The notes under the pieces were generated by a model that saw only the letters and a program-made list of their open reading frames with translations, was not told the DNA's origin and made no database searches. The position numbers were made by a program, and so were the translations under genes. Shown here one piece after another: positions 13,030-24,152 of a stretch of 64,000 nucleotides of DNA. Every line of letters starts with the position of its first letter. Position 1 is the stretch's first letter. Source of the stretch: Atopsyche davidsoni (lineage: Eukaryota; Arthropoda; Insecta; Trichoptera; Hydrobiosidae); the NCBI GenBank assembly GCA_022113835.1, contig JAILWY010000011.1, forward strand, positions 7,870,501 to 7,934,500, written 5' to 3'.

Positions 13030-13260
13030 GTGTTCGCTTCCCTTTGCGATGGTGAGCTCGCCACTCCATACAAGGGTGCGGCCAAGGTTCGAATCCCCGG
13101 GCGATTCTTTTGTTGTTATGACTCTATTGTCTGCGCCGTGATGAAGATAGCATGTTCAGACAGTGAATCATGGATGGGACGTGATATCTGCCAATAAGAT
13201 GTCGCCCGACCGAAGATGCACAAGTTCAATATTATAATCCCCACATGCCTTATAACGTAT
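13030..13260 (+). repeat. tRNA-derived SINE-like repeat
   Basis: GATGGTGAGCTCGCCACT and AAGGTTCGAATCCCCGGGC (13084-13102) form an A-box/B-box-like pair, too far from a normal cloverleaf to be a tRNA gene. The following 150 bases are moderately G+C-rich and end in ATAATCCCCACATGCCTTAT. No second copy is in the window. Confidence 0.45.
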
Positions 13261-13264
13261 ATTC

Positions 13265-16026
13265 TATATAGTGTCACAACTTCCATGAACGGAAGTTCTG
13301 ATAAATAGCTTAAAACACGTGTCTACAGCCGCGTTTTTGTTGCCGACTGGCGACCAAAACGCTAGAATTTATATATATATATATAATCAAAAAAAGTAAC
13401 TTGCCGTTTCATACAATACTAATGATTTCCATTAAATATTCAATTAGTCCGCATTTTGCCTATGCTGGTTTATTGTGTATGTATGTGTGTACAATAATTT
13501 TTTTTTTTATATAATATATTTAATCGTTGGTTCACGTCTTCTCCAAACTCAAGATTGCAAGTCACACATATTTGTAATATTTAGAAAACACTGGGTAGAT
13601 CAGTTCCGTACTTGCATATAACGATTCAAATTATTGCTCAATAACAATGAGATGTGGAATTGATTGTGTAAAACCTATTACTGTTCGCAACGACTACGGC
13701 ACTGGAACTGAGTGAGAATTTTAAATAAAATAAAACAAAAAAAAGATTTAAATTTCATTTGAAAATTACACCGTAACATAATAAACAAAAACCATACTTT
13801 TAAACAAAAAATATGTAACGTTATGGCCTTTTAAGACGACAAGATTCATACGGTTCGTTACCATGAGTTTTGAGGAACTGTGTAGGGTTTTTGATTATAA
13901 GCAATAAGACTCGAAGCCTTGTATATAGCACCTGCGGCATTTCCCATTTAAATCTAGCAAAAAATATATATATTAATAAAAAAAAACCTGTAACGCTTTT
14001 TACCCAAATTGTAATTAACAATTTGCCATACACGCTTATTGCACTGCGGTTTTATTGTAAATAAAAAATATAAACACTACTTAATGACAGGTCAGAAAAA
14101 AACCAACGCCTTAGATACACACTGTACTTAACGCTCGGATTATTAAATATTATTGTTGCAAAAAATATGAACTTGTGAACCAAGTCCCTGAATTACCAAA
14201 CTGTCTATCCAAATAAATGAAACTAACGCACTTACAAGAATCCATTTACTATGTAGCTGAAATATTACGCTTCAATATTTTAAAACATAAAAATTATTAT
14301 TTTCTTTAATTATTTTTACTATATTTAGCGAAAATAATTTCATTAAAATAGTTGATAATTGTTTGATTATGTTTCTTATGCTGTGACTAAAAACTCACGA
14401 AATTGTGCACCAAGAAGAGTTCTATTTAAAAAAAATATTTTTCGTTTAGAAGACATGTTTCAAAGAAATATCTTAATAAAAAAATATACAAGATATTTAA
14501 AAAAAAAAAAATCTATGAAAATAAAATCCCTCTTTTTCAAGTAATACACTAAATCCACAATCACGATCATCATCCACATTTAATATTAAACAAAAGTTCG
14601 TTATACTGGATTTAAATTCGTTATATCGGATGTCTTAATTAATAAATATTAATCATTAATTTAAACGTGCCGTCGCGATTTGAATATTTTAAATGTATTG
14701 AAGACAATACAGTGGCGTAGTCCGTATTCTCAAATCGATCAATCTCCGCTCAATACATCTCGCCAGGGGCGTCCTCGGACTTCAAGGATGATGGATTGTT
14801 TTTTTATTGTATTTATCGGAACGGATAATGAAGTTTTAATTGAATTTTGTCATTTAAGTAGCTGCACTGGATAAAAAAGAGATAATCATTAAAGTATTTT
14901 TTTTTTTTTTGCCACAAGGGCGAGAGGTGAGTAACACTTTTTGTTTTTTTTTTTTTTTTGTACGCGGCTTGTACTCAAGAATGTTGAGCAGCGGTGGGAA
15001 CAAAAAAAATAGAGACTGATCGGGACAACTGAACTATGGCAACCGTGTATTTCCCCCAGTATAATGAAGGATAACTATAATGCATTAAACAAGTCGTGAT
15101 TTACATTAATAAAAGCAAAATAAAAAAGGATAAAACCTGTTTTTCAGTATAAAAAGTAAAAAAGTTGATAATAATATTTATTTCAGTACACACATTTATT
15201 GAAAAATTTGCATAACTCATCTCTGGTAAAATACTTTTTCATCAAAGTGTAATTTATGTTAATGAATGATTCATGTCAATAAAAAGCGAAAATATACAAT
15301 CCGTTTGTAAATCGTGTGCATTCTTTAATATTGAAAGGACATAAAATATATTATGGAAATAATTAATACTGTATTATGTTAATTAATTTAGATTTCCACT
15401 AAGCGAGCTTCTCTCGACAGGCAGTCAATGAATAGGCATTGATTGAACGTCAATTCAAAGCGCCTTTAGTGAAATACATTGCGAAAAAAAAAAAAAAACA
15501 ACAACAATATATATATATTGATTGGAGATTCAGAAGTCGAATAATCGAGCAATCAACCGCTTAATTGTACTCGAAGGTCACTGGCAAAATTAATTATTTG
15601 TATATTTATTTAATTTCCATCTCAACACAGCGCTTCCCAATCTTCTAAGATATTAACTGTTTGTATTTTTGATATGTGTAATGTCGAAACTTTTCCAGGC
15701 CAAACGTTGTGGGCAGTGTAAAAAAATAATCACAATAAAAGAAAACATTGCGTTTTTCCTCTTTTTCGTCATGAACAGAAGCACCGCTGCGGACGAATCG
15801 CACGTTCCATTTTTCTGAGTGTTGCAAGTGTATAAAAATACCTGGGAATGCACGTGAACTCATTTTAAAGCCGTTAAAATCATGCACATGGCAACCGAAT
15901 TTGAAATTTTGATTAAAAATTATTAGGATATTTCAAGTCTGTCTATATATCGCAGTACATAAATACGAGCATTTCTTAATTTTTAATACAACTCTTTGTG
16001 CCTCAAGAGGAAATAATAAATTTTAT
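13265..16026. other. A+T-rich DNA, no gene
   Basis: GTTCGTTATACTGG and TTCGTTATATCGG at 14598-14625 may be a pogo/Tc1-type remnant, like the piece at 38704. CAGTGGCGTAG at 14710 is another possible hAT end. No coding sequence was recognised. Confidence 0.5.
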
Positions 16027-16331
16027 TTGAAAAAAGAGCAAACTTGATAACGGTTTGAAAAAAGAACAATTTTTGATCTCGATTTGAAAAAAAGAACAAA
16101 ATTGATGACGATTTGAAAAAAGAACAATTTTTGATCTCGATTTGAAAAAAAGAAAAAAATTGATGACGATTTAAAAAAAGAACAATTTTTGATCTCGATT
16201 TGAAAAAAAGAACAAAATTGATGACGATTTAAAAAAGAACAATTTTTGATCTCGATTTGAAAAAAAGAACAAAATTGATGACGATTTAAAAAAGAACAAT
16301 TTTTGATCTCGATTTGAAAAAAGAACAAAAT
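16027..16331 (+). repeat. Minisatellite, about 58-bp unit made of two 29-bp halves
   Basis: About five units alternate TTTTTGATCTCGATTTG and AAATTGATGACGATTTG, each followed by AAAAAAGAACAA. Half-unit copies differ at a few positions only. The open frame across it on the - strand is a by-product of the repeat. Confidence 0.85.
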
Positions 16332-16339
16332 GCACTTTG

Positions 16340-18000
16340 GCGAAATTCAAGATACCAGGTGTTAAAAATATTTAGTAGCCGTCGCCAACAGTTATTATAT
16401 AATAGGTATATCTTTATATTTATTGAGTTGATTATCTCATTACTAAGTGACTATAATTATACGAGTGTGTGTAGTGTATGAGCGTTTGAATCTCTTCATT
16501 GTTTATAAAAAAATATTAAAATTATATAATGTTATTTATTTTAATTGACATGTGATAATTATTATACAATTAAGCAAGCCTGGCGAGATGAAGTCACAGA
16601 TGTATGCTTTTGCGTCCGCCTTCGGCCAATCACGACTTCGACAATATTCAATAAAGTTTATGTTTTCATTCGTATGGATATTAAAATTAAAATTTTATAT
16701 CATCACAATATGCCTTCAAGTGCGTCACAGTTTGCATAGTGAATATTTAATATGCGATAAATTCGCACGTAATAGGATATTAGGTGTTATGACGGATTTT
16801 TTTCTCGGAATATTTATTTTTTATTTATAGTAAATTATTTCTGGAATTCTATTCATTTTTTTGTTATTGTTGCAATACATAAGCATAAAATAAAAGCACG
16901 CCAATTTATTAGAATTATGATCTACACGAGTTGATCACACACGTGTTCAGAGCGGTTGGCCACCCCTGGTGTTTATATTGGGTGAATTCCAAGATTTTTA
17001 TTCATCACCTATTGGTTAGTCAGATAATACCTTTTAACGAAAGATATCTCAAACAGATTGAGTCGTCTTCGTTGTGTGTTTGTAGGTTTTTAGGGTTCCG
17101 TTGCTATTCTCAATACGCGGTTCATGGGTGTTGTGCCGCATTTATCTCACCCAGTACTGACATCCTCACCATAAAACCTCACCAAACTCACCAATACAAT
17201 AATTTGAAACTGATGTGAAATTGAAGTCATTTATAGGGAACAAAAACGTCATAATATCCAAGAACCGACCATAATATAATTTGCAAGTTCACTAGATTTG
17301 AAAAGCTAATAATTTTAATTAATTTTAAAATTATACACATTTGCATTTACTAATTACTAAGCAGTGTGCTTTAAAGTAAACGATTCATGTGTGAAACGAC
17401 GATATATATTTTTTGGTCTGGGTACATTGATTTCACATTTTTATACTAATCTGAAGCTCACAAAAATTATCGTAATCTTCAGCAGTTTGGCTATTCATAT
17501 TTATTGTGTAAATGAGTGTTTTAAACAAAACCAGTCAGTCGTTGAGGATTTTCCTTATTCCATATTTACAATTCGTTCCCAGAATCTACCAACAAACATT
17601 ATGCATGGGTATTTATTCATACTTTCGTGTTTATATTCAGATCTTCCTGTTGAGCCTTTGTTCCGAACAATCTTCGACATCCACTCTCCGAATATGGCAG
17701 AGAGGAATACAGACAAGCCAGCCGAACAGGAAATTGCTAAGGAAAAAAGCAAGCCTAGTTTTCAGATATCGTTTCCGTTTTGAGAAAACTTTCGCGGGCG
17801 AGTTTTTGCGAAAAACAAATAAAAAATATTTCCCGGAAAACAAACAGGAAACCGTCAAAATACAATATAATTTTTCATATTAGTTTTACAAAAATGATAA
17901 AGACTGGATGTTTGATGTTTTCAGTTGTTTGGCCGCGGCGCTATTCAATGTTAGACAGTGAACTATTCACTAATTAGACAGTGAGTTATTTACTATTGGC
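16340..18000. other. A+T-rich DNA around the CAGGGGTGG repeat, no gene
   Basis: Apart from the repeat at 16923-17062 I see nothing. The 139- and 123-codon frames at 17364-17883 overlap each other in A+T-rich DNA, carry no domain and look like chance. Confidence 0.5.
16923..17062 (-). repeat. Dispersed repeat with hAT-like CAGGGGTGGCCAACC end
   Basis: On the - strand this reads ...ATAAACAC, CAGGGGTGGCCAACCG, then TGATCAACTCGTGTA. The same order occurs on the + strand at 32290-32425. Similarity continues on both sides of the CAGGGG end, so the end lies within a larger repeat shared by the two sites. Confidence 0.45.
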
Positions 18001-18170
18001 TGCCATTCTGTAACCTGAGCGGGTGTAAAGGATCGGTAATACGCAGACCCGGGGATCTACTACGCTATTTTCCCCATAGAAAACCATGAACACTGGCTCA
18101 GCATGATAATATGCTCAGTGAAATGATCGCCAACCTCATCTGAGGATAGGCACATGATGAAGAAGAAGGT
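18000..18170 (+). repeat. Body-type repeat, shortened, with non-LTR tail
   Basis: The start GCCATTCTGTAACCTGAGCG and AAGGATCGGTAAT are followed, after a deletion of the middle, by AGAAAACCATGAACACTGGC, ATGATCGCCAACCTCATCTG, AGGATAGGCAC and ATGAAGAAGAAG. A SINE-like piece begins about 15 bases further on. Confidence 0.6.
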
Positions 18171-18184
18171 AGTGAGCTACTCAC

Positions 18185-18415
18185 CAGTTAAGCTATAGTT
18201 AAAAGTATAGCAGCTGGCTGCAATGGCCGTGAGGTGTGGGTTCGAATCCCTACGTGTATTAGAGACAGTGATCTTTTTAATCAATCCCAATGTTTTTTTT
18301 TATTGCTCCTTACTTCCGAAGTCTGAAGAGAACAGACAGCAAGTGCTGCCCTTCAGAGGTCAGGCTCCTGTGAAGGCCGGCAACTCGAGCCTGATTGCAA
18401 AAAACCTATAAAAAG
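18185..18415 (+). repeat. tRNA-derived SINE-like repeat
   Basis: AGCAGCTGGCTGCAATGGCC then GTGGGTTCGAATCCCTACG (18236-18254) gives a B box in a tRNA-like setting. A body of about 150 bases follows. It begins some 15 bases after a non-LTR-type tail and ends at a TAGTGATGGG-type MITE end. Confidence 0.45.
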
Positions 18416-18420
18416 TGAAA

Positions 18421-18489
18421 CGGATAGTCGATTATTCGATCGAATAATTTTTTCGATTTGTACATCGAATCGATCGCGCCCATCACTAG
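18421..18489 (-). repeat. TAGTGATGGGC-type MITE end
   Basis: On the - strand it begins TAGTGATGGGCGCGATCGAT and continues through repeated TTCGAT/ATTCGAATC-like words. Related ends occur at 26142-26200 (+), 55307-55380 (+), and as bare CCATCACTAG ends at 26921 and 52023. Confidence 0.4.
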
Positions 18490-18629
18490 AGTAATATAAT
18501 GCATGCGGGGAATTATGTATGACAGGATTGTATACAATCTGTCGTTTAGTCGACATGCGTGGAGTATGCACATTAAAGTGCAGCATGAATAATTATGAAT
18601 ATATTCTAATATGGAGATATCTCTTGCTT

Positions 18630-19020
18630 GCAAGAAGCGGTACAACCACGTGGTCAAGTGGTATGCCCGCTTGCATTGCCAGCACCGAATCCGGGACTAG
18701 AATCTGAATTTTTTTCAGTTTTTCAGTTTTCCAGTTTTGTATCCAAAATGATCAGCCGATGCGGTGCTGCTGATGCTGGACGAGGAGCCTTCCTCGTTCT
18801 GCACACGTGGCCATCGGAGTGTATTGATGATTGAGTGTGTTCAAGTGATGTCCAGTAGATCCAGTGGTGGTTGAGGCCGCCATGGTTTCCTGCTCGGGCG
18901 GCGGGTCTCGCAGCTTCTAGTACTGTTTATTACATTTTAATATCTTTTATGGCATTCTGCCCATATGTGCATGTTTACAATGACTCGTCAGTTTTAAATT
19001 ACATTGAAATAAATCTGTGA
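18630..19020 (+). repeat. tRNA-like head with G+C-rich body, probable SINE
   Basis: CCACGTGGTCAAGTGGTATG and GGGACTAGAATCTG resemble A and B boxes. The body (18740-18920) is G+C-rich, with GTGGTTGAGGCCGCCATGG. An AATAAA occurs at 19008-19013, just before a TA run. It could instead be a processed pseudogene; no protein was recognised. Confidence 0.4.
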
Positions 19021-19025
19021 ATATA

Positions 19026-19026
<1 letters not shown>

Positions 19027-19058
<32 letters not shown>
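19027..19058. repeat. (TA)n microsatellite next to the Helitron
   Basis: A TA run and a T run lie just left of the Helitron start at 19074. Confidence 0.9.
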
Positions 19059-19065
<7 letters not shown>

Positions 19066-19073
19066 TAAATATA

Positions 19074-20723
19074 TCTATATATATAAAACACTAAAAATGT
19101 TTGTTAGTCCGCTATAGGCTTTGAAACAGTACGACCGACGAGCCCCACACCGTGTTTATTTGAAAGCCAAAAATACCGAGAGTAATCTAGACCACTAAAA
19201 TTATAAAAATTGATTATCAAATTTGGTTTATTCAATTAAGAAAAATCCCATACAAAAGTTTCCAATTCATAAAAGGAACTGCCATTTTCGAGTATTGCAT
19301 ATACGCGAAAATATCTTGAAGCTGGCTGCCTGCATGGCTACCAATCGAGAAATACTGATATTGATGTTTGTAAATATTAGAATGAACTTGCCGTTACAGG
19401 CTGCCGAACTTACGGAACAGAATTAGGTCAATTTTTGATATTTTCCATACAAAAATTTTCAACATCTGTAAAGTGGACATCGTTCCTCGCAAAAAATTTA
19501 AAAAAGAACATTGTGAAGATCGCGCGGACAGATCGTACGGACTTTCAAAACAAAATCACTATCTGTCATTCACAACGTGTTTTATCATAATGAGTTTGTC
19601 TGTTTATATATGGGAAAAAAAATATTATACGAAAATATTCGTATTACAAGTTTCGTCTATTGAAAAAATTATCCCAACTCAAATCGACATCGATCTTATA
19701 TCTGCTGAACACCCGAATCAACGTGAAGATCTGATACTTTTTGACGTTGTTTGTAAGAACATCACGGCCCATGCGGAGTGTTGCATATGAATTCGCCTTG
19801 CATAAAAGACGGCAAATGCACGAAAAGATATCCACGCGATTTGATCGATGAAACTCAAACTGGTCTACGAAAGCCAGAAGATGGAGGATACACCACCACC
19901 ATTAAATTAAGAAACGTCGATATTGACATTGATAACATATGGATTGTTCCATACAGTCCAATACTGTAAAAAACATTTCAATCATATATCAATGTGGAAC
20001 ACTGCAACTCCGTGAAATTCATATGCAAGGACATATGCAAATATGTTAACAAAGGCATATGGCAGTGTTTGAGCTTTCAAATCGAAACTATGAAATCACT
20101 CAATTTAAGATGGGTCGCAGTAATGAAGCTGTCTGGCGAATTCTTGGTTTCAGTATTCACGAACGATATCCAACTGTTCAATCCAATCTTGCTGTTCATT
20201 TAGAAAACGGTCAACGTGTTTATTTTACTGAAAAAAAATGTCGAAGAACGAGGAGCACATCTACAATAATTTTGCGAAAACATTGCTGCATAATGAAGTT
20301 CCAAAATAGAGTCAACTATCCAATAGAGATTTTTAACTCTTTGGAACCATCTGGAATGCCACCACACATCTTAACTTTAAAAGTTGGTTCACCATAGATG
20401 CTCATTCGCAACTTAGATCCACCTAAATTGTGCTGTTGTGATAACTATCAACAAGGCTCATGGCCAATCGCTAAGTATTGCTGGTTTGAACATAGAAAAT
20501 TCCTGTTTTTCGCAAAATTCCTGTTATGTTGCGTTTTGTAGTTGGAACGCCAAAAAAAAAAATTTATGTTTACACACCTACCGAAAAAACTCAATATGTC
20601 CGCTAGCATTAAGATAAAAAGTCAATAAAAAAACAAAATTTCCTTTTTTTTTTTTTTCGAACAAATAAAAAAAGTATTTTATTTCTTTATTTAGCGCAGT
20701 AGAACGCGCCGGGTATCCGCTAG
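19074..20723 (+). mobile_element. Non-autonomous Helitron, complete copy
   Basis: The element begins TCTATATATATAAAAC directly after an A and ends in CTAG directly before a T. These are the TC...CTRR ends and A/T insertion site of Helitrons. A G+C-rich stretch precedes CTAG, but I could not confirm a perfect 3' hairpin. Inside lie broken pieces of a Helitron Rep/helicase protein. The element is 1650 bp, much shorter than autonomous Helitrons, so most of the helicase is deleted. A near-identical copy starts at 62599. The two differ by a 44-bp indel near 19625 and a 6-bp indel near 20055. Confidence 0.85.
19676..20600 (+). pseudogene. Helitron Rep/helicase remnant, internally deleted
   Basis: In order, the fragments match the N-terminal Helitron-like region (DGKCTKRYPRDLIDETQTG, then the TTTIKLRNVDIDIDN block), then CKYVNKG, then IHERYPTV and AVHLENGQRVYF. 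They then jump straight to pieces of the C-terminal helicase: LEPSGMPPHILTLKVGSP, NLDPPKLC, and finally TPKKKIYVYTPTEKTQYV near the 3' end. Everything between, including most of the SF1 helicase motifs, is missing. Stops and frameshifts separate the pieces. It cannot encode an active transposase, so the family must have moved with help from another copy. Confidence 0.8.
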
Positions 20724-20944
20724 TATACTTATATAAATTAAAAAAGTTATCTCAGTCATACATTTCATGTTTTGAAATATTTAATGTTTTACGTTTGAAT
20801 AAATTTAAAAATATTTTTGTGTCGTGTAACATTGTAATTTCGTTTATTTTGGGTCTTGAATAATCAAATTTTATTTTCAAACGCAAATGTTTTTTATAAG
20901 GTTTAATTGATAATTTTCAAAATTACCTAAATATTTTAAATAAG

Positions 20945-21054
20945 TACAATACTTGAGTGACTTTTCCGCAGATAATTTTTTGTTAGTGACCGGTTTCGCC
21001 AACCTTTCAAAATGGAATTCCACCAAGTACTCTATGTCAAAAATATTGAATTTA
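20945..21054 (-). repeat. ACCGGT-type motif remnant plus 45-bp repeat
   Basis: The - strand has GGTTGGCGAAACCGGTC (20988-21004) with the core box missing. The + strand then continues into AATGGAATTCCACCAAGTAC and TCAAAAATATTGAATTTAT, the dispersed 45-bp repeat. Confidence 0.5.
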
Positions 21055-21387
21055 TAATTACCTAAATGACATAGTGTACATCAAATTTTGAAAATATAAA
21101 ATAAAAAATTAACATTAAATATATATGTATTTAAGCAGTTATCCATTATTTTTATCATTATAGGCTATTGAGATGAAAAACTGAAGGAATGTAGGGCAGT
21201 AAACACTATTTGGGATATTATTCCGTTGCAGGTTTAATGGCAGAGTGTAATGGAAGTAAGTTATTATAATATTTACATATATTTTTGGTCTTTATTTGAT
21301 ATTATATTAATTAATCAAATATAACGCAGTTTTCATAATTCAATGTTTGCGACAAAAAATACTTGCTGAAGTTTTAGAGTCTTTTTG

Positions 21388-21425
21388 CTTGAAGATGCCA
21401 ACCCGGCATGTAAGCGAAACTAGTC
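21388..21425 (+). ncRNA. Hammerhead-like motif, ACTAGT type
   Basis: It reads CTTGAAGATGCC, AACCC, GGCAT, GTAAGC, then GAAACTAGTC and GCGTC. ATGCC pairs with GGCAT. It is diverged at the first core base if the core is read as TTGAAGA. A - strand relative at 20988-20997 lies 400 bp to its left, the two facing outward. Confidence 0.5.
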
Positions 21426-21429
21426 GCGT

Positions 21430-22362
21430 CTATGAATAAATTCTGTGGACATTAAGTAAACATTTCTATTAAATAAAACATAATTAAATTGCAACCGCAC
21501 AGATAGCGGGGATCGACTCGCAATATGTTAACTTCCGATAAGTAATTTTCCAATGCTGAGGTAAACACGCGGTTATCTTGTATACCTTGGCACAAGTGCA
21601 ACAATAATATTTTGATATGAAATAAACGCAAAAACAAATAACAAATATTATTCAAACATTTTAAATTAATCACACTGGTTTGTTGTGCATACAAAAATAA
21701 AAGTTTATCAATGCAGACATGCAACGACGAGATATTATTATAGGTGCATCGGTTTTCTACTTGCACGAGTCGAATTCTCTTTGAGTTACAGAAATATATA
21801 TAAATTAATATATTCTATTCGTTTCGATAAACAGTTAATTTCGATTTTTTTTTCTTGGAATGGTTTCATATAATTTATTCAGAATTAACTATTATATTAG
21901 GACATTGATCAGAACGTTTTTAAAGCAAATAATCTCGTCTGTCATTTTTTTGTATATAATAAAACACGTGCCGGATATGTAATATGCCGCACACAGCCGC
22001 AGTTATTTCAAATACCCACAAACTGCTTGCTTACAAGGATCATATAAGACTTCCTATAACATTACTTTCGAATTCTTCAGTTTGTCAGATCAATTCATCA
22101 TTCATTCACACAAGAACGATGATATGTTGTTTTGACTCTAGGGTTGAACAACAAATATGAACAGCCAAATGTCTAGGAGATTACGTCAATTTTTGTTCTG
22201 TTTGAGCTTTCGCGTCTTCAGACAAAAATTATCATATTCTTCTGACCGTTTTTGCGTATTCATATTTAACCTATATGGAGTATTACAAATCAAAATGGTA
22301 CGTCGGGGACTAGGGTCAGAATTTAAATACGCTGCGTGTAATGGACGGTGTTACACGAAGCT
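21430..22362. other. A+T-rich DNA, no gene
   Basis: No gene or known repeat seen. The right edge (22300-22362) becomes G+C-richer and continues beyond the MITE. Confidence 0.5.
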
Positions 22363-22370
22363 CCCTAGGT

Positions 22371-22634
22371 CAGTGGTTCTCAACCCCATGCCCGCGGGCA
22401 CCATGGCGTCCGACGACCGTTTTACGTGTGCCCGCCGAAAAATGATTTATGTTTACAATAAAATGTTATAAAAAAAATAATATTTAGTAATTAAACAGAT
22501 AAAAGCGAATAAATTATCTTTTTATATCAATAATAATTATATTTATAAATATACCTTGAAAAAATTAATGGTCCCCGCCGCCCGATGGGCATTCTAGAAT
22601 GTGCTCTTGGGTGCAAAAAGGTTGGGGACCCCTG
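22371..22634 (-). mobile_element. hAT MITE, second copy, inverted, with 8-bp duplication
   Basis: The 264-bp element has ends CAGTGGTTCTCAACC and GGTTGGGGACCCCTG, flanked by CCCTAGGT at 22363-22370 and 22635-22642. Read on the - strand it matches the copy at 11848, including the block AGAGCACATTCTAGA and the G+C-rich segment after it. It has no ORF of its own. It interrupts a moderately G+C-rich stretch (22300-22362 plus 22643-22790) that I could not identify. Confidence 0.93.
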
Positions 22635-22642
22635 CCCTAGGT

Positions 22643-23560
22643 GATGGCACTCGTGCCGTCTCGTGCAGCTCAGCAGCCCCAAGGTCCAGCCACTCGAGGA
22701 AGTGGAGCCACTCCAGCGCTGCCAGAGCCTTGACGCGGCGCGCGCCAGGGGGGACCAACGGGCGCTCATTTTAAGCCCCACACACACGGTGTCTCGAAAT
22801 TCATGGTATCGCCAAAAAATATTACTGTTAAAATTAAAATTAAAATATTAAAATATTAAAATTTTACTAGTATCAACAAAAAAAAATGTCTGAAAATAAA
22901 CAAGTGCTTATTATATCCCGCAATTCTATTGACATGTTTACAGGGTCTCAAAATTCACGGTATCGCTAAAAACGAAAAAAATTTTTTTTTTAATCATTTT
23001 CAAGGTGGTCGAGCACTTTGTGGACATAAAACACATGCACTTATTCGAATACGCTCCTTTAAACTCCGTGCATGTAAAATATGTTGTTTTAATTGATTTA
23101 GATATAATTTTTTTTAAAGGTTCAAAAGCCCCCACAGTATAGGTACAGTTTAATTTTCCTAATCAGTTACTTAAGATGAAGTGTATAGATATTCTTGCAT
23201 GCAATACATTAAACAGTATGCCTACCTTCAAATGTACGCCCGCTGTGAGAATTAATTTAAAATGCTTTCACATTTTATTAAAGAGGCTGTCAGATTATGC
23301 TAAGTACAAAGAACTATATATATATATAAATATATGATAAGGCAGTAGCACCATATAAAAATAATTTATAATCATTTACGTATTTCCGTACTGATTTACA
23401 AACTTCAATCACAAATCAAAAATACCACCGGAAGTGCGCCTAATGAACCATTAAACCGCGCGGCGAATTCGAAATAAAAAAAAATTAAAAAAAAAAAAAC
23501 GGAAGTAACATTTAATATTTTCGCGATAAAAAATATATATATATAATATAATAATAATTT
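22643..23560. other. Unidentified G+C-rich patch, then A+T-rich DNA
   Basis: 22643-22790 is G+C-rich and open on both strands, without a recognised protein. TCTCGAAATTCATGGTATCG at 22793 and TCTCAAAATTCACGGTATCG at 22946 are a diverged direct repeat. Nothing else was seen. Confidence 0.5.
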
Positions 23561-23574
23561 GGCATTCGGTCGCG

Positions 23575-23695
23575 GGGAAGGGATTAGAATGGGAGCCCCT
23601 GCGGCGGGCGCGGAGGGCCCAGCCGAGTCAGTAGGCCCCCAGCCGGCCGGCCCGAAGCACGCGGTTCGAATCCCGCTCCGTATCGCGACCGTCGC
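23575..23695 (+). repeat. Very G+C-rich tRNA-like segment
   Basis: GCGGAG near 23608 can pair with CTCCGT near 23685. GCGGTTCGAATCCCGC (23661-23676) is a good T-arm with B box, and CCGAGTCAGTAGGCCCC resembles an A box. The D and anticodon arms are poor, so it is a tRNA-derived SINE head rather than a tRNA gene. The five hairpins at 23697-24152 follow. Confidence 0.5.
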
Positions 23696-23696
23696 C

Positions 23697-24152
23697 GTCC
23701 TTGTCTCGTGCCGAGCGCAGAAAAAGGACAGCGAGCGTCAGATACCGAAAAAAAAAAAAAAATCTACGCCGCGCATCGTTTAGTATCCCTGTCTTCGCCG
23801 TACGAAAGAAAAGGGATAGAAATATTTTTGATACTGCGAAAAAAAAAAAACGTTCTTATCTTGAAATTTAAAAGTGGTATATGTAAAAAGTGTGAAAAGT
23901 GTTGTCCTTGTCTTTTTTGTAAAAAAAGAAAAGGGACAGTGAATACATGCTCATAATTACGTTGCACTCGAGGACGTCTTTTGTATTGTGTATGTATAAG
24001 CGGAAAAGTGAATTTTCATCGTTTGACCTTGTCTTTTCTATGCAAATGAAAAGAGAGAGAATATTATTTAAGAATATTCACAGTCGATGAAGTTTTTGTA
24101 CTGTTATTTGTATTGCTGACCTTGTCTTTGGTATACGGTCAAAAAGGGACGG
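23697..24152 (+). repeat. Five spaced imperfect hairpins (CCTTGTCTTTT / AAAAGGGACAG)
   Basis: Units lie at 23697-23733, 23783-23818, 23902-23939, 24026-24060 and 24118-24152. Each has a CCTTGTCTT-like arm, 7-12 spacer bases and an AAAAGGGAC-like arm. The second has perfect TATCCCT/AGGGATA outer pairs. Starts are about 90 to 120 bases apart, and the sequence between units is unrelated or strongly diverged. Confidence 0.6.

Noticed and set aside
13084..13102. Possible tRNA gene (GGTTCGAATCCCCG)
   Set aside because: No acceptor stem or anticodon arm at the right distance, so it was kept as a SINE-like repeat. The same applies to 18236, 23661 and 62313.
16023..16328. 101-codon frame on the - strand
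   Set aside because: It is a translation of the 58-bp minisatellite only.
17364..17883. Overlapping 139- and 123-codon frames
   Set aside because: A+T-rich composition, two frames open at once, no domain and no splice pattern. Likely chance.
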